A stretch of 55,730 nt of DNA from Treponema sp. Lineage in GTDB: Bacteria; Spirochaetota; Spirochaetia; Treponematales; Treponemataceae. The position numbers were made by a program, and so were the translations under genes. The stretch lies in the NCBI GenBank assembly GCA_017449265.1, contig JAFSJW010000016.1, forward strand, positions 1 through 55,730, written 5' to 3'. The stretch's first letter is position 1. Every line of letters begins with the position of its first letter. This document shows positions 32,986 through 41,394 of this stretch, piece after piece. The notes beneath the pieces are model-generated. The model made no database searches. It was not told where the DNA came from and saw nothing but the letters and a program-made list of their open reading frames with translations.

Positions 32986-33882
32986 ATGGAACAGAAAAGA
33001 ACTTTATGGATTATTGCCGCTACGGGAATCTTCCTTCTCGTCGTCATCGGGGCAGCCCTTATCTTGTACTCCCCTTCAATGCAGACGAAAGCCGTAAAGC
33101 AGGCAAGCTTTGACTCAAACATGGGCTGGATAAGCACTCCGAAAATTGAGGACGAAGCAAATAATCTTTCAAATACGCCTTCCGCAATGAACGCAGTCGC
33201 ACAAACGCCTGTTTCCGCACAGTCAGTTTCAGACGCAGATACATCTACGGCTTCCCAGATTTCAGACAATGCCCCTGCCGTAACAATCACAAAATCATCT
33301 GGCGCAAATGTTCAGCCAAACCCGTTCGAGTCGCCGATTAAGGCCGACCATATCACCGTTGTAACTGACAACACTACGGTATATTCCACGGACACAAAGA
33401 CAATCGATTTGAACGGTCTGAACTCTACGGCAAAAGCAAAAGTCGCACCAAAGAACGAATACACGCAGACAAAGATAGAAAATAATTCAAAAAGCGTAGC
33501 AATTGCATCAGAGCCTAAGACAACGAAGAAAGCCGCGCCGTCGCCAAAAGCAAGCGCAGCCCCAAAGAAAACGAAAGCATCTGAAACAAGCGCAAAGCCA
33601 AAAGCAGTGGCAAAATCATCTGCCCCCGCAACGAACACTTTCTGGGTTCAGGCTGCGGCTTATTCAAGCAAGAAAAATGCCGATGAGGCGCGGACTGTGC
33701 TTGAGTCGAACAAAATTCCAACCGAAGTTTTTACAGTTGACTCAAACGGAACGATGATGTACCGCGTCCGTACAGGTCCGTACACAACAAAGACCGAAGC
33801 TGAGTACTGGCAGAAAGAAATCGCAAAGATTGAAAAATTCGCGGACACAAAAAGCCAGATTTTCAGCACAAAAATTAACTAA
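32986..33882 (+). CDS. SPOR-domain membrane protein
   Basis: This 298-residue protein has a short cytoplasmic N-terminus, one transmembrane helix (about 8-29, LWIIAATGIFLLVVIGAALI), a long Ser/Thr/Ala/Lys-rich periplasmic linker with an alanine/lysine-rich segment, and a C-terminal SPOR domain (about 222-298, FWVQAAAYSSKKNADEARTV and MYRVRTGPYTTKTEAEYW). SPOR domains bind denuded peptidoglycan at the septum, as in FtsN. A role in division or cell-wall remodelling is likely. The start at 32986 has a GTGAGG ribosome binding site. Confidence 0.88.
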   Translation: MEQKRTLWIIAATGIFLLVVIGAALILYSPSMQTKAVKQASFDSNMGWISTPKIEDEANNLSNTPSAMNAVAQTPVSAQSVSDADTSTASQISDNAPAVTITKSSGANVQPNPFESPIKADHITVVTDNTTVYSTDTKTIDLNGLNSTAKAKVAPKNEYTQTKIENNSKSVAIASEPKTTKKAAPSPKASAAPKKTKASETSAKPKAVAKSSAPATNTFWVQAAAYSSKKNADEARTVLESNKIPTEVFTVDSNGTMMYRVRTGPYTTKTEAEYWQKEIAKIEKFADTKSQIFSTKIN

Positions 33883-33927
33883 GCGTCTAGACAAAAAATA
33901 GTATTTAAGATATAGTATCTTTCATAC

Positions 33928-33998
33928 GGCGTCTTACCCAAGCGGTAAGGGAGCGGTCTGCAAAACCGTCATGAGCAGTTCGACTCTGCTAGACGCCT
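33928..33998 (+). tRNA. tRNA-Cys (anticodon GCA)
   Basis: Acceptor arm GGCGTCT/AGACGCC, D arm CCC/GGG, anticodon stem GCGGT/ACCGT with loop CTGCAAA, T arm AGCAG/CTGCT and discriminator T, which is usual for cysteine. The anticodon is GCA. Confidence 0.93.
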
Positions 33999-34000
33999 GT

Positions 34001-34029
34001 AAGAGATGCTTTTGGCATCTCTTTTTTTT
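34001..34029 (+). terminator. Terminator after tRNA-Cys
   Basis: A perfect AAGAGATGC stem with a short loop is followed by eight T residues, 2 bp after the tRNA. Confidence 0.9.
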
Positions 34030-34108
34030 CGGCCGTGTCTTGGCAAAGCCGGCGGTCGTTCACATAGATTCTGAGGTTGGCTTTTCGCCAGCCTCAATTT
34101 TTATCAGA

Positions 34109-34483
34109 CTAATTATCGTCCTTGTGGGCATCAAGCCATCTTTGAATTCCTGTCACAACATCAGCATCAATATCATGCTCAACACGGCATGCGTTCTCCT
34201 CGCACTGGTCTTCCGAAAGCCCGGTGATTTTCTGCAAAAACGCAGTGAGAAGCCGGTGTCTTGAATAGATATCTTCTGCCTTTGCCTGACCTTTTTCCGT
34301 CAGTTTTATCATGTTGCCAACAGAAAATTCCAAATAGCCATCTTTTTCAAGAAGATTCACCGCCCGGCTTACGCTCGGACGCGAAACGGCCAGCTTGTGC
34401 GCCACATCAACGGAGCGGCAGAAACCGTTCTCAAGCTGCAAGCGCAGGATTGCCTCCAAATAATCTTCGCCAGATTCGTACAT
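34109..34483 (-). CDS. DtxR/MntR family metal-dependent regulator
   Basis: This 124-residue protein has a winged helix DNA-binding domain (MYESGEDYLEAILRLQ, VDVAHKLAVSRPSVSRAVNL) and the dimerisation and metal-binding helices with candidate ligands from Asp7 and Glu10 of the N-terminal motif, His77-type RHRLL, and ENACRVEHDID. The length lacks the C-terminal FeoA/SH3 domain, as in MntR. It senses Mn or Fe and represses metal-uptake genes. Whether it controls the transporters in this window is unknown; no DtxR-type site was identified at its own promoter. Confidence 0.85.
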   Translation of the reverse strand: MYESGEDYLEAILRLQLENGFCRSVDVAHKLAVSRPSVSRAVNLLEKDGYLEFSVGNMIKLTEKGQAKAEDIYSRHRLLTAFLQKITGLSEDQCEENACRVEHDIDADVVTGIQRWLDAHKDDN

Positions 34484-34644
34484 TTTTTTCCTCCAGATTT
34501 ATGTTCTAAATAAATAGTAGCCCCGTTGGGACTGTCAAAAAAGTATGAACACAGTAGTTGCAGTTCTCTCAAATCAGTCATACGGTCATTTTGACAGGCT
34601 CTATGCCCATATGCACAGAACTTATTGGGCAGCCCAATATCACA

Positions 34645-36300
34645 TTATCTTCTTTCAAGGTCATCCGCAAGGTCAAAGCAGCGGTCACCAAGTTTCTCAA
34701 TCTGACGGATTATGTCAAGGTACAAAAGCTCCGCCTTTACATCCGCGCCGCTTTCAAGGCGTTTCCGCGCGATTTTCTTAAGATTCTTGCGTTCCTCGTC
34801 AATCTGGTTCTCCAGTCCGGCAGCAAAATCAAACTGCTCTTTTGAAAGCCGCTCGATTTTTGACACATTCTTGTAAATAAACTGCAATAGCTGGCGCGAA
34901 AGCTCAAAGTAAGGCAGAAGCCTCTCCAAATCTTCCTGACGGAACGGCATTTCTTTCTCAACAGCCTTTTTAATCTGATTTGCGATTGAAAGACAGCCGT
35001 CCGCCATGCTTTCTAGCTCCTCGCAAATCTGAATCATAAGGTTTACATTCTCAAGCGACTGGTCGCTTATGGAAAGACTTGAGCACCGAACAAGATAATG
35101 GGTAAGCTGCTCGTACATCTGGTCGGTGTAAGTTTCAAGTTTTTCTATAGTAACGAATTCTTTCTGAACAAAATTTTCGTCAATCGATTTGATTCCAATC
35201 TGGAGCGCGTCGAACATCTCCACAACCACATCGGTAAAATCCGCAATTTCTTTCTGCGCGTTGAATACAATAGTCTCAGGCGTTTCTCGCGCCGTTTTCT
35301 CGCTGAACTCAAGGTGATAGATGTAAGTTTCTTCCTCTTTGTCGTCCTTGATGATTTTTCTTGTAGCGGTGGCAATCTGTCGAGTGAACGGAATGAACAG
35401 AACGGTTCCCATGAGCTTGAAGCAAGTGTGAAGCGCGGCAATATGATAGATTATGTTGGATTCTATGCTTCCCGGAACAAGGAAATCAATGAAGGCAAGG
35501 AAGGGGCGGAACAAAATCAGGGCAACAACTACGGTAGCAACATTGAACATGACATGAATAAGAGCCGTGCGCTTGGCGTTCGCTTTTGTTCCCACCGCCG
35601 CCATGATTGAATCAATCGTAGAGCCAATCTCGCTTCCGATGACCATTGCGGCTCCGAATTCCCACGAAACGGCGCGGTTGCTCGCCATAGTAAGAACGAT
35701 TGCCGTCATTGCGCTGGAAGAATGAATCAAAGCGGTGAAAATAATTCCGACAAAGACCGCAATGCAAAGGCTGAGCGTTCCGAAGCTCTGGACTTTGGCA
35801 AAATATACAAGATGCTCGTCCGAGAAATTGAAAGCATCTTTGAGCATTCCCAGCGCAATAAAGACCAACCCGAAGCCCATGAGAGCCTGACCCGCGCCTT
35901 GATAATTTTTCAGTTTCTTTACGATTGTGAAAAAATAGCCTAAGCCGAAGATTGGGATGGCGAACGCCTCAATCTTAAAGTTGAAGCCGAACAGAGCCAC
36001 AATCCAGGCCGTAACCGTAGTTCCGATGTTCGCGCCGAAAATAACGCCAACAGATTGCTCAAGCGTAAGAAGCCCCGCATTAACGAAAGAAACCAGCATG
36101 ACAGTGGTTGCACCAGATGATTGTATTATCATCGTAAGGAAGCAGCCTGTAAAAAGCCCAACGAAACGGTTTCCAGTCATAAAAGCAAGAGCAGATTGCA
36201 GCTTTTGTCCGGCATTTCTCTGAATGCCCTCGCTCATCAGCTTCATTCCAAAAAGAAGGAAACATAAGCTTCCGGCGAAACATAATATTTTCAGCACCAT
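34645..36300 (-). CDS. Na/phosphate cotransporter with C-terminal PhoU-like domain
   Basis: This 551-residue protein has two homologous Na_Pi_cotrans repeats (QSSGATTVMLVSFVNAGLL and HSSSAMTAIVLTMASN) over nine or so transmembrane helices, followed by a helical PhoU-like domain (about 335-551). It mediates sodium-coupled phosphate transport in the inner membrane. The ATG at 36300 was chosen because the longer frame overlaps the divergent gene's start; no clear ribosome binding site precedes it, so the mRNA may have a very short leader. Confidence 0.88.
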   Translation of the reverse strand: MVLKILCFAGSLCFLLFGMKLMSEGIQRNAGQKLQSALAFMTGNRFVGLFTGCFLTMIIQSSGATTVMLVSFVNAGLLTLEQSVGVIFGANIGTTVTAWIVALFGFNFKIEAFAIPIFGLGYFFTIVKKLKNYQGAGQALMGFGLVFIALGMLKDAFNFSDEHLVYFAKVQSFGTLSLCIAVFVGIIFTALIHSSSAMTAIVLTMASNRAVSWEFGAAMVIGSEIGSTIDSIMAAVGTKANAKRTALIHVMFNVATVVVALILFRPFLAFIDFLVPGSIESNIIYHIAALHTCFKLMGTVLFIPFTRQIATATRKIIKDDKEEETYIYHLEFSEKTARETPETIVFNAQKEIADFTDVVVEMFDALQIGIKSIDENFVQKEFVTIEKLETYTDQMYEQLTHYLVRCSSLSISDQSLENVNLMIQICEELESMADGCLSIANQIKKAVEKEMPFRQEDLERLLPYFELSRQLLQFIYKNVSKIERLSKEQFDFAAGLENQIDEERKNLKKIARKRLESGADVKAELLYLDIIRQIEKLGDRCFDLADDLERR

Positions 36301-36400
36301 ATTAAAGAATTGTATATGAAAGATAACGATTTTAAAAGTGGTTTCTGCTTGTAACGAAAACAATATTACTAAATTTTTAGAATCAAAGGATGGTTGAGCT

Positions 36401-36436
36401 TTGCTCAAATGTACATTTTCATTATAATCACGGCTT
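36401..36436 (+). promoter_or_regulatory. Promoter with likely leaderless start for the 36437 gene
   Basis: TTGCTC (36401-36406) and a perfect TATAAT (36423-36428) are 16 bp apart. The predicted start falls on the ATG at 36437. No ribosome binding site is visible. Confidence 0.55.
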
Positions 36437-37507
36437 ATGAACAAAATTAAATTACTAATTATTTCGATTTTATCTCTTCAGATTTCAGCTTTTGCGCTTC
36501 CGGGCGTAAAATCATTCATTCCGGATGTTCCTGGTCAGTTCGTTTATTACAAGGACATGAGCTTTTCCCGCGAATCTTACATCGGGGTCATTTACTACGA
36601 TGACACGACCTACGGGTTCAGGTATATTGCGCCAGCAGTAAGCGACAAGAAAAATCCGCTCCCAAAACGCGAGATGCAAGTCTACATAACGATTAACCCA
36701 GAAAAAAACAAACTTGAGTTCATTGGCGAAAAAGTTGAGCCACTTCCGCGCTCTCAAGAAGAAACCGACATAATCAACTATATCCATGATTTCGCTTATG
36801 AGATGACAGAAAGAAGACAGCAGATTGAATCGCTTGAGGAAAAAATCTTTGACCATCAGGATTACGCCCAGTTCGGCGGCGAAGTTGACCTTGAGTACGA
36901 TCCGCTCGTCCCGATTTTCAATCTGAGAAAAATCGTAAACGCCGAAAACAAAACTGTCCTGACAATAATCACTGCAGGAAGGCTCGTAGCTCAGGACGAC
37001 ACATCGTTCACGGATTTTGAAGGAATTCCTGTCAAGGTGACGGATAAATCACATTCTTTCAAAAACAAAAAATCAAAAGCCGTGCCCGTCACGCTGGAAA
37101 GCGAAGGCTACGCAACGCAGGTTTTCAACCTTGACGCACAGTGGCAGCAGCAGTCCCCGGCAGTGTGGACGCTGGGAAATATCGCAATGGTCACCACAAC
37201 GGCACTAAACTTCCCGGACAATTTTTCCGCGCATGAGAGCATGTACCTTCTCAGAACGCTTCTCCTTGGCGGAGATGACTCTTTCCCAGACTGGTCCACG
37301 CAGAAAATCGAGTTCGTTGACTCAGAAATTCTGCTCAGGCAGACTTTCTATGATTCATCGAACGAATCGTTCAAGTATGATTTCAAGCGTATTAAGTCGC
37401 TGGGAAGAAGTGCGAAAGCAGTATTCTCGCTTACGACATTCGCCGGCTGCTACACGCCAAACAAGCGGTATTTTGACGGAATCTTCAATTCGTATAAGAC
37501 GGAGTAG
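36437..37507 (+). CDS. Exported hypothetical protein
   Basis: This 356-residue protein has a signal peptide (MNKIKLLIISILSLQISAFA) without a lipobox cysteine, followed by a beta-rich domain (from LPGVKSFIPDVPGQFVYY) with several charged and aromatic residues. A helical segment (about 105-130) is followed by further beta strands. I do not recognise the family; several treponemes carry exported proteins of this kind as I recall. It starts on a probable leaderless mRNA and is followed by a tandem/inverted repeat. Confidence 0.7.
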   Translation: MNKIKLLIISILSLQISAFALPGVKSFIPDVPGQFVYYKDMSFSRESYIGVIYYDDTTYGFRYIAPAVSDKKNPLPKREMQVYITINPEKNKLEFIGEKVEPLPRSQEETDIINYIHDFAYEMTERRQQIESLEEKIFDHQDYAQFGGEVDLEYDPLVPIFNLRKIVNAENKTVLTIITAGRLVAQDDTSFTDFEGIPVKVTDKSHSFKNKKSKAVPVTLESEGYATQVFNLDAQWQQQSPAVWTLGNIAMVTTTALNFPDNFSAHESMYLLRTLLLGGDDSFPDWSTQKIEFVDSEILLRQTFYDSSNESFKYDFKRIKSLGRSAKAVFSLTTFAGCYTPNKRYFDGIFNSYKTE

Positions 37508-37527
37508 CGGAGGCAGCCGAGCCGGGG

Positions 37528-37623
37528 TTCGTTCTGAGTTTGGAAGATTCGCTTCGTGAACTTGGAAGATTCGCTTCGTGAACTTGGAAGATTCGCTTCG
37601 CGAACTTCCAAACTCAGAACGAA
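37528..37623. repeat. Tandem 22-bp repeats inside a 19-bp inverted repeat
   Basis: Three copies of a 22-bp unit (GGAAGATTCGCTTCGTGAAC type) are framed by perfect arms TTCGTTCTGAGTTTGGAAG (37528-37546) and its complement (37605-37623). The unit CTTGGAAGATTCGCTTCG shares TTCTGAGTTTGGAA with the repeats near the right end. It lies just after the 36437 gene's stop codon. Confidence 0.8.
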
Positions 37624-37639
37624 TTCCTTGCAAGTAGCT

Positions 37640-37983
37640 CTATTCATTGAACTTTCTTACAGCACGAACCTTAGCAGAATAAATTCTGGTGTTTGGAGTA
37701 GCAGTTGCTTCCGCATTAGTATCAACAGATTTTATAACATTCCAGTTTCCACTTCCGTCAGAAGAACTTGTTCCACTGATTAAAATACTTTCGTCAGTTG
37801 ACCACGGTTTATTTGTTCCTTCTTGCAATCCGACACCTTTTTTACTTGTCGCATCAAAAATTACGGCAACGGCGGAAGAACTGTTTGCGACAAAATCAAA
37901 ATCACTATCGTCATGCGCCGTCGCAGAGCCGTCCGAAATGAATAACTCTAAGGTTTCCGCTCTCGGCTCCCCGCTCTCTCGCT
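37640..37983 (-). pseudogene. Orphan C-terminal coding fragment
   Basis: A frame open for about 115 residues without a credible start codon reads VQPVKRESGEPRAETLELF, then ISDGSATAHDDSDFDFVANS and so on to YSAKVRAVRKFNE. Composition (Ser, Asp, Thr, Ala-rich) is that of an exported protein C-terminus. The only starts in frame are weak, for example TTG at 37828. It lies beyond the stop of the poly-G lipoprotein in a different frame, so it may be the remnant of a related or recombined gene. Confidence 0.4.
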
Positions 37984-40006
37984 TTACGGGTTGTACCCAG
38001 TTATGTTTGCTATTAAAGGTACGCCAGATGCTTTGCTTACGGTAGCCGTCGCCGATACAGTGTTGCCTGAAACATTGGCAGTTGATGAGCCTGTTGACCT
38101 ACCGATTATTGCTCCATAACCTGCTGTCCAGCTGGTATCAAATGGAGGTGAGTCGCTGTCGCCCTCGTATTTTATAGTGCCAGTGACCGTGTTGTTCTGC
38201 ACTGTTCCGTTGTTACAACACCCCACGATTCCGCCAACGCCAACATTCTGGTAGCCTTGCACCGTTCCTGAGAATGTGCAGCCTGTGATTGTGCCGAAAC
38301 ATTTTCCCGCGATGCCTCCGACTCCGTAATCATTTCCACTAGAAAGCACGCCTTTTATCGTAGCGGTCACGGTGCAGTTTTCTATGGTAGCATAGCTGGT
38401 AGTTCCGGCGATTCCTCCCACATAGTATGAGTTGGCTGGGGCTGTTATAGTTCCTGCCACGGTAAGGTTCTTTATAATAGTAGCAGAGTTCAGATTGATG
38501 AATGGAGCGCATCCGTTAAAACCGCTCGTGGTGATATTCACGGTCAGGGTCTTGTTGTTTCCGTTGAATGTACCCCATAAATATTCAAGCCCCTTGTTTA
38601 CAGAAACATCTGCCATTAACTCTATTGTTTTGCCCGAATAATTGTATGTGTTGAGGTCAACAAAAATATTTGCTGCCTGTGCGTCCGTCCAGATTTGGAA
38701 AGTGCTGTGGTTGTTGTAGTAAGTCGCGTTGTAAGGTATGCCTGCCCACACGCTTTCTTTGTCCGCATCCGTAGTTGCCTCAGCCCACACTGCCGCGAGC
38801 GTCACCTCATCGCCGGCGTTCTTTCCTGCAAAGATTGTATCCGTGAGTTTTGCGCTTGTGCTTGTGTCCGTAGTGTCAGCCGTGCCGTCGCCATCATAGT
38901 CCCAGCCTTTGAAAATATACGGTGTGTCCGTGGAATCCACGATTGCAATGTAGCCGGTGTGAGAAGGCTTCATAAGCGAAGTTGTCGTGATTTCGTCCTC
39001 AGCCACCGCCACAGGTGTGTCTTTGTTGAACGACTCTGATAGCGCGTCAGTGGAGCAGTCGTACAGAGTGAATGAGCTGCTTGCTGGGAACGCGTTTGTG
39101 CCGGTAACTGTAATCGTGTATTTTATCTTGAAAATCTTACAGAATTCGGCTGTTATCGTAGCATTTTCCGACGGCATGGAGAAAGTTGCCGTTCCGTCTG
39201 CCACCGTAAGCGCAGTTCCGTTCATTTTGAGCGATTTGAGCTTATAGTTTTCGTTCGGATTTACGGTAACAGTCACTTCCCTTCCTGCGGAGGCTTGTGT
39301 TCTGTCCGCCGTAACCGTTCCGCCTTCAACTTCAGTTATTGTTACGGAGAACAAAGATTCTTCAAGCTCATAGCCGTTCTTCAAAAGCTCATATTTTCCG
39401 TTTATGGAAGCAAGTATCGTTTGATACCCCACCATAGCGATTGAGTCCCTCAGGCAGATTTTTGCCTTGTTGCTCTCGGAAAAAGTTGTATCATTGCTGA
39501 TTGTTGTCACAGCCTGTCTAAGGGCATCCGCCGTGGAGACGAAGAACCAGTTTTTGTACTCTGATACGCTCCTGTCCGGGAATTCCACCTTGCTTTCCGA
39601 TTCGGAAACAGCCACCGTTTTAGAATCGGTAGTAAGCACCTGCTTCATTCGGTTGTCCACCCAGATTTTTAGGTAGAATGTATATGTATCGTACTTTACT
39701 TTTGAAAAAGTGACTGTTCCGCCAGTACGTGCAAACTGGCTGCTACTTTGGGAAGAGCCGTCAGGTTTTGAATAATAGATTTCATAGTAAAAATTGTCAG
39801 CGTCCGAAGGCTGAAAATCACCAAGAATGTTGATGTCGGAAGAAGTTGATTTCGGAATGGTGATTTTTACATCAGCCGAGCCGGTTGAATTACCCCCCCC
39901 CCGAGCTTCCGCCGCCACCACCGCCGCCGCCGGAGTCGCATGAATAAAAAATCCCCGCCACAAAAATCACAGACAGAAGTTTTAGAATAAGAAAGGATTT
40001 TTTCAT
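37984..40006 (-). CDS. Poly-G phase-variable lipoprotein, out of frame at G10
   Basis: A lipoprotein start (MKKSFLILKLLSVIFVAG, Cys23, then DSGGGGGGGGSSGGG) opens at 40006 with GGAG upstream, but a G10 tract (39893-39902) causes a stop at codon 39. A second frame entered at that tract runs from 39892 to 37984 for over 630 residues and continues the same protein (NSTGSADVKITIPKSTSS). With nine or twelve G residues one protein of about 670 residues would result. The C-terminal half carries repeated beta units like Listeria-Bacteroides/GLUG repeats (YVGGIAGTTSYATIENCTVT). As sequenced it is off. Confidence 0.85.
39893..39902 (-). repeat. G10 slippage tract
   Basis: Ten consecutive G residues on the minus strand, 35 codons into a lipoprotein gene. 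The current length breaks the frame; nine or twelve would restore it. Confidence 0.9.
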
Positions 40007-40040
40007 AATATTTCTCCCATAAAAAGTCCGCGTTAGCGGT

Positions 40041-40122
40041 CGTGCAGGAGGCACGAAATCGCAGTTTTGCCAACGGCAAAATCTGCCAATGATAAAAATT
40101 ACACGGATGTAATTTTTATCAT
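40041..40122. repeat. Three-hairpin repeat element in the poly-G lipoprotein leader
   Basis: Same order as at 15443-15528: CGTGC-AGGAG-GCACG, then GCAGTTTTGC with GCAAAATCTGC (one bulge), then an A/T-rich stem closed by TTACA-CGGA-TGTAA. The 3' side lies 35 bp before the lipoprotein ATG on the minus strand. Confidence 0.6.
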
Positions 40123-40238
40123 GTCTCCTCGACATATGCATTTTTATTGTAAATTATTTTTAGTATACAGCCCGAACTTCGGTTTTTCAAGATTAAGGCA
40201 GTTGAGCGCCAGAGCAAATTCCGGGCAAAGTGCCCACG

Positions 40239-41051
40239 CTATGTATTTTTCCACGCGTCGATGAATTCCAACATGAACTGCTGCACTCCGCCGAACCATT
40301 TTTCCTGAAACTCGCACGGTTTCTTTCCCAAAAAGCGGTAGTGCCAGCACTCGTACTTGTAGCCCGTCACGTCCTCCATGTCAGGCGGAAAGCTCAGGCT
40401 CCAGCCGAACCGGGCGGCGTTGGCAAGAAGCCATTTTCCGGGCTTGGTATCCTCAAAAGAATCATCTATTGAGCCAAAATCAATAACCGCCCCAGTCTGA
40501 TGCTGGCTTGTTCCGGGACGGGCGCTCACGCGGTCAGCCTCTGCCTGACCGTCCTGAGCCACAATCCTGTTGTAGACCACAACCTGATAGTCATAGCTTC
40601 TGTAAGTTGAACTTACAAGCAATGTAAGCCCAGATTTCCTAGCAGCCTCGCCCATCTCGCGCAAAGATTTTTCCGCCGGAGAGCGCAAGTACAGATTTCC
40701 GCGGCTCACATTGTACGAATCATTATTTGAAAGAAGAACCAAATCATTTGGCTCATAACCGTCAGGAAGGAAATGAGTCTTATCGCAAAGCATGAGAAGA
40801 TTATCCGTATCACCGGCAAGGACTTCGTTCAAATCAGCAAGGAACTCGCTCGTGTTTCCGCTCCGAAACGAAGCCTTAAAGCGCGGCGACATAGAATCAT
40901 AAATTTTCTTGAATTTCTCTGTCTCTAAATCAACTTCTTTCTTCTGGGAATTCTCCTGAAAAAAATCAGGCGCAACGAATGTCACATATTGAATCTGCTT
41001 AGTGCATGAACAAAGCAGAAGTGACACAAAGAGAAAAGCAAATTTTTTCAT
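40239..41051 (-). CDS. D-Ala-D-Ala carboxypeptidase, VanY-type lipoprotein
   Basis: This 270-residue lipoprotein (signal peptide ending LLLCSC, Cys16) has the VanY/DacB zinc motifs SQHQTGAVIDF (His and Asp ligands) and ECWHYR (Glu and His). It trims D-alanine from peptidoglycan precursors or mature wall. It lies 6 bp after the STAS gene, in one operon with two SpoIIE-type phosphatases, an unusual combination that suggests envelope control through partner switching. Confidence 0.9.
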   Translation of the reverse strand: MKKFAFLFVSLLLCSCTKQIQYVTFVAPDFFQENSQKKEVDLETEKFKKIYDSMSPRFKASFRSGNTSEFLADLNEVLAGDTDNLLMLCDKTHFLPDGYEPNDLVLLSNNDSYNVSRGNLYLRSPAEKSLREMGEAARKSGLTLLVSSTYRSYDYQVVVYNRIVAQDGQAEADRVSARPGTSQHQTGAVIDFGSIDDSFEDTKPGKWLLANAARFGWSLSFPPDMEDVTGYKYECWHYRFLGKKPCEFQEKWFGGVQQFMLEFIDAWKNT

Positions 41052-41057
41052 AACATT

Positions 41058-41384
41058 TCACTCAACTTCCGTTATTGAGTGGATAAAACGGAACAAGTCA
41101 TAGAAACCAGTCTCTTCAATTGCAATTCGGGCGGCAGGACTCGGATTCATAAGAAACAACTTGTGATTCGTGTCCTCGCCGTCATTAAAAGCCGCCATGA
41201 TAATCCCCATACCGGCAGAATCAATCGAATCGATTTTTGACAAATCAACAACGACATTCGTATTCTGAATGCTGTCGAAGATTTTCTCGCGGAATTCCCC
41301 GATTGTGTATGAATTGAGGTTTCCCGCAACATCATAGAACATATAGTTAGCACCGTTTTTTTCAACAAGCTGAAGCTGCTCCAT
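41058..41384 (-). CDS. STAS-domain anti-sigma factor antagonist
   Basis: This 108-residue STAS protein has the phosphorylatable serine in SIDSAGMGIIM and the family fold (VVDLSKIDSID). Such proteins bind an anti-sigma/kinase when unphosphorylated. It sits between two PP2C-type phosphatases upstream and a VanY gene downstream, all one operon. No anti-sigma kinase (RsbW/SpoIIAB type) or sigma factor is adjacent, so the rest of the switch must be elsewhere. Confidence 0.9.
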   Translation of the reverse strand: MEQLQLVEKNGANYMFYDVAGNLNSYTIGEFREKIFDSIQNTNVVVDLSKIDSIDSAGMGIIMAAFNDGEDTNHKLFLMNPSPAARIAIEETGFYDLFRFIHSITEVE

Positions 41385-41394
41385 AAATCCCCGC

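Noticed and set aside
37539..37604. CRISPR array
   Set aside because: The 22-bp units are directly adjacent with no spacers and sit within inverted arms; no cas genes are present.
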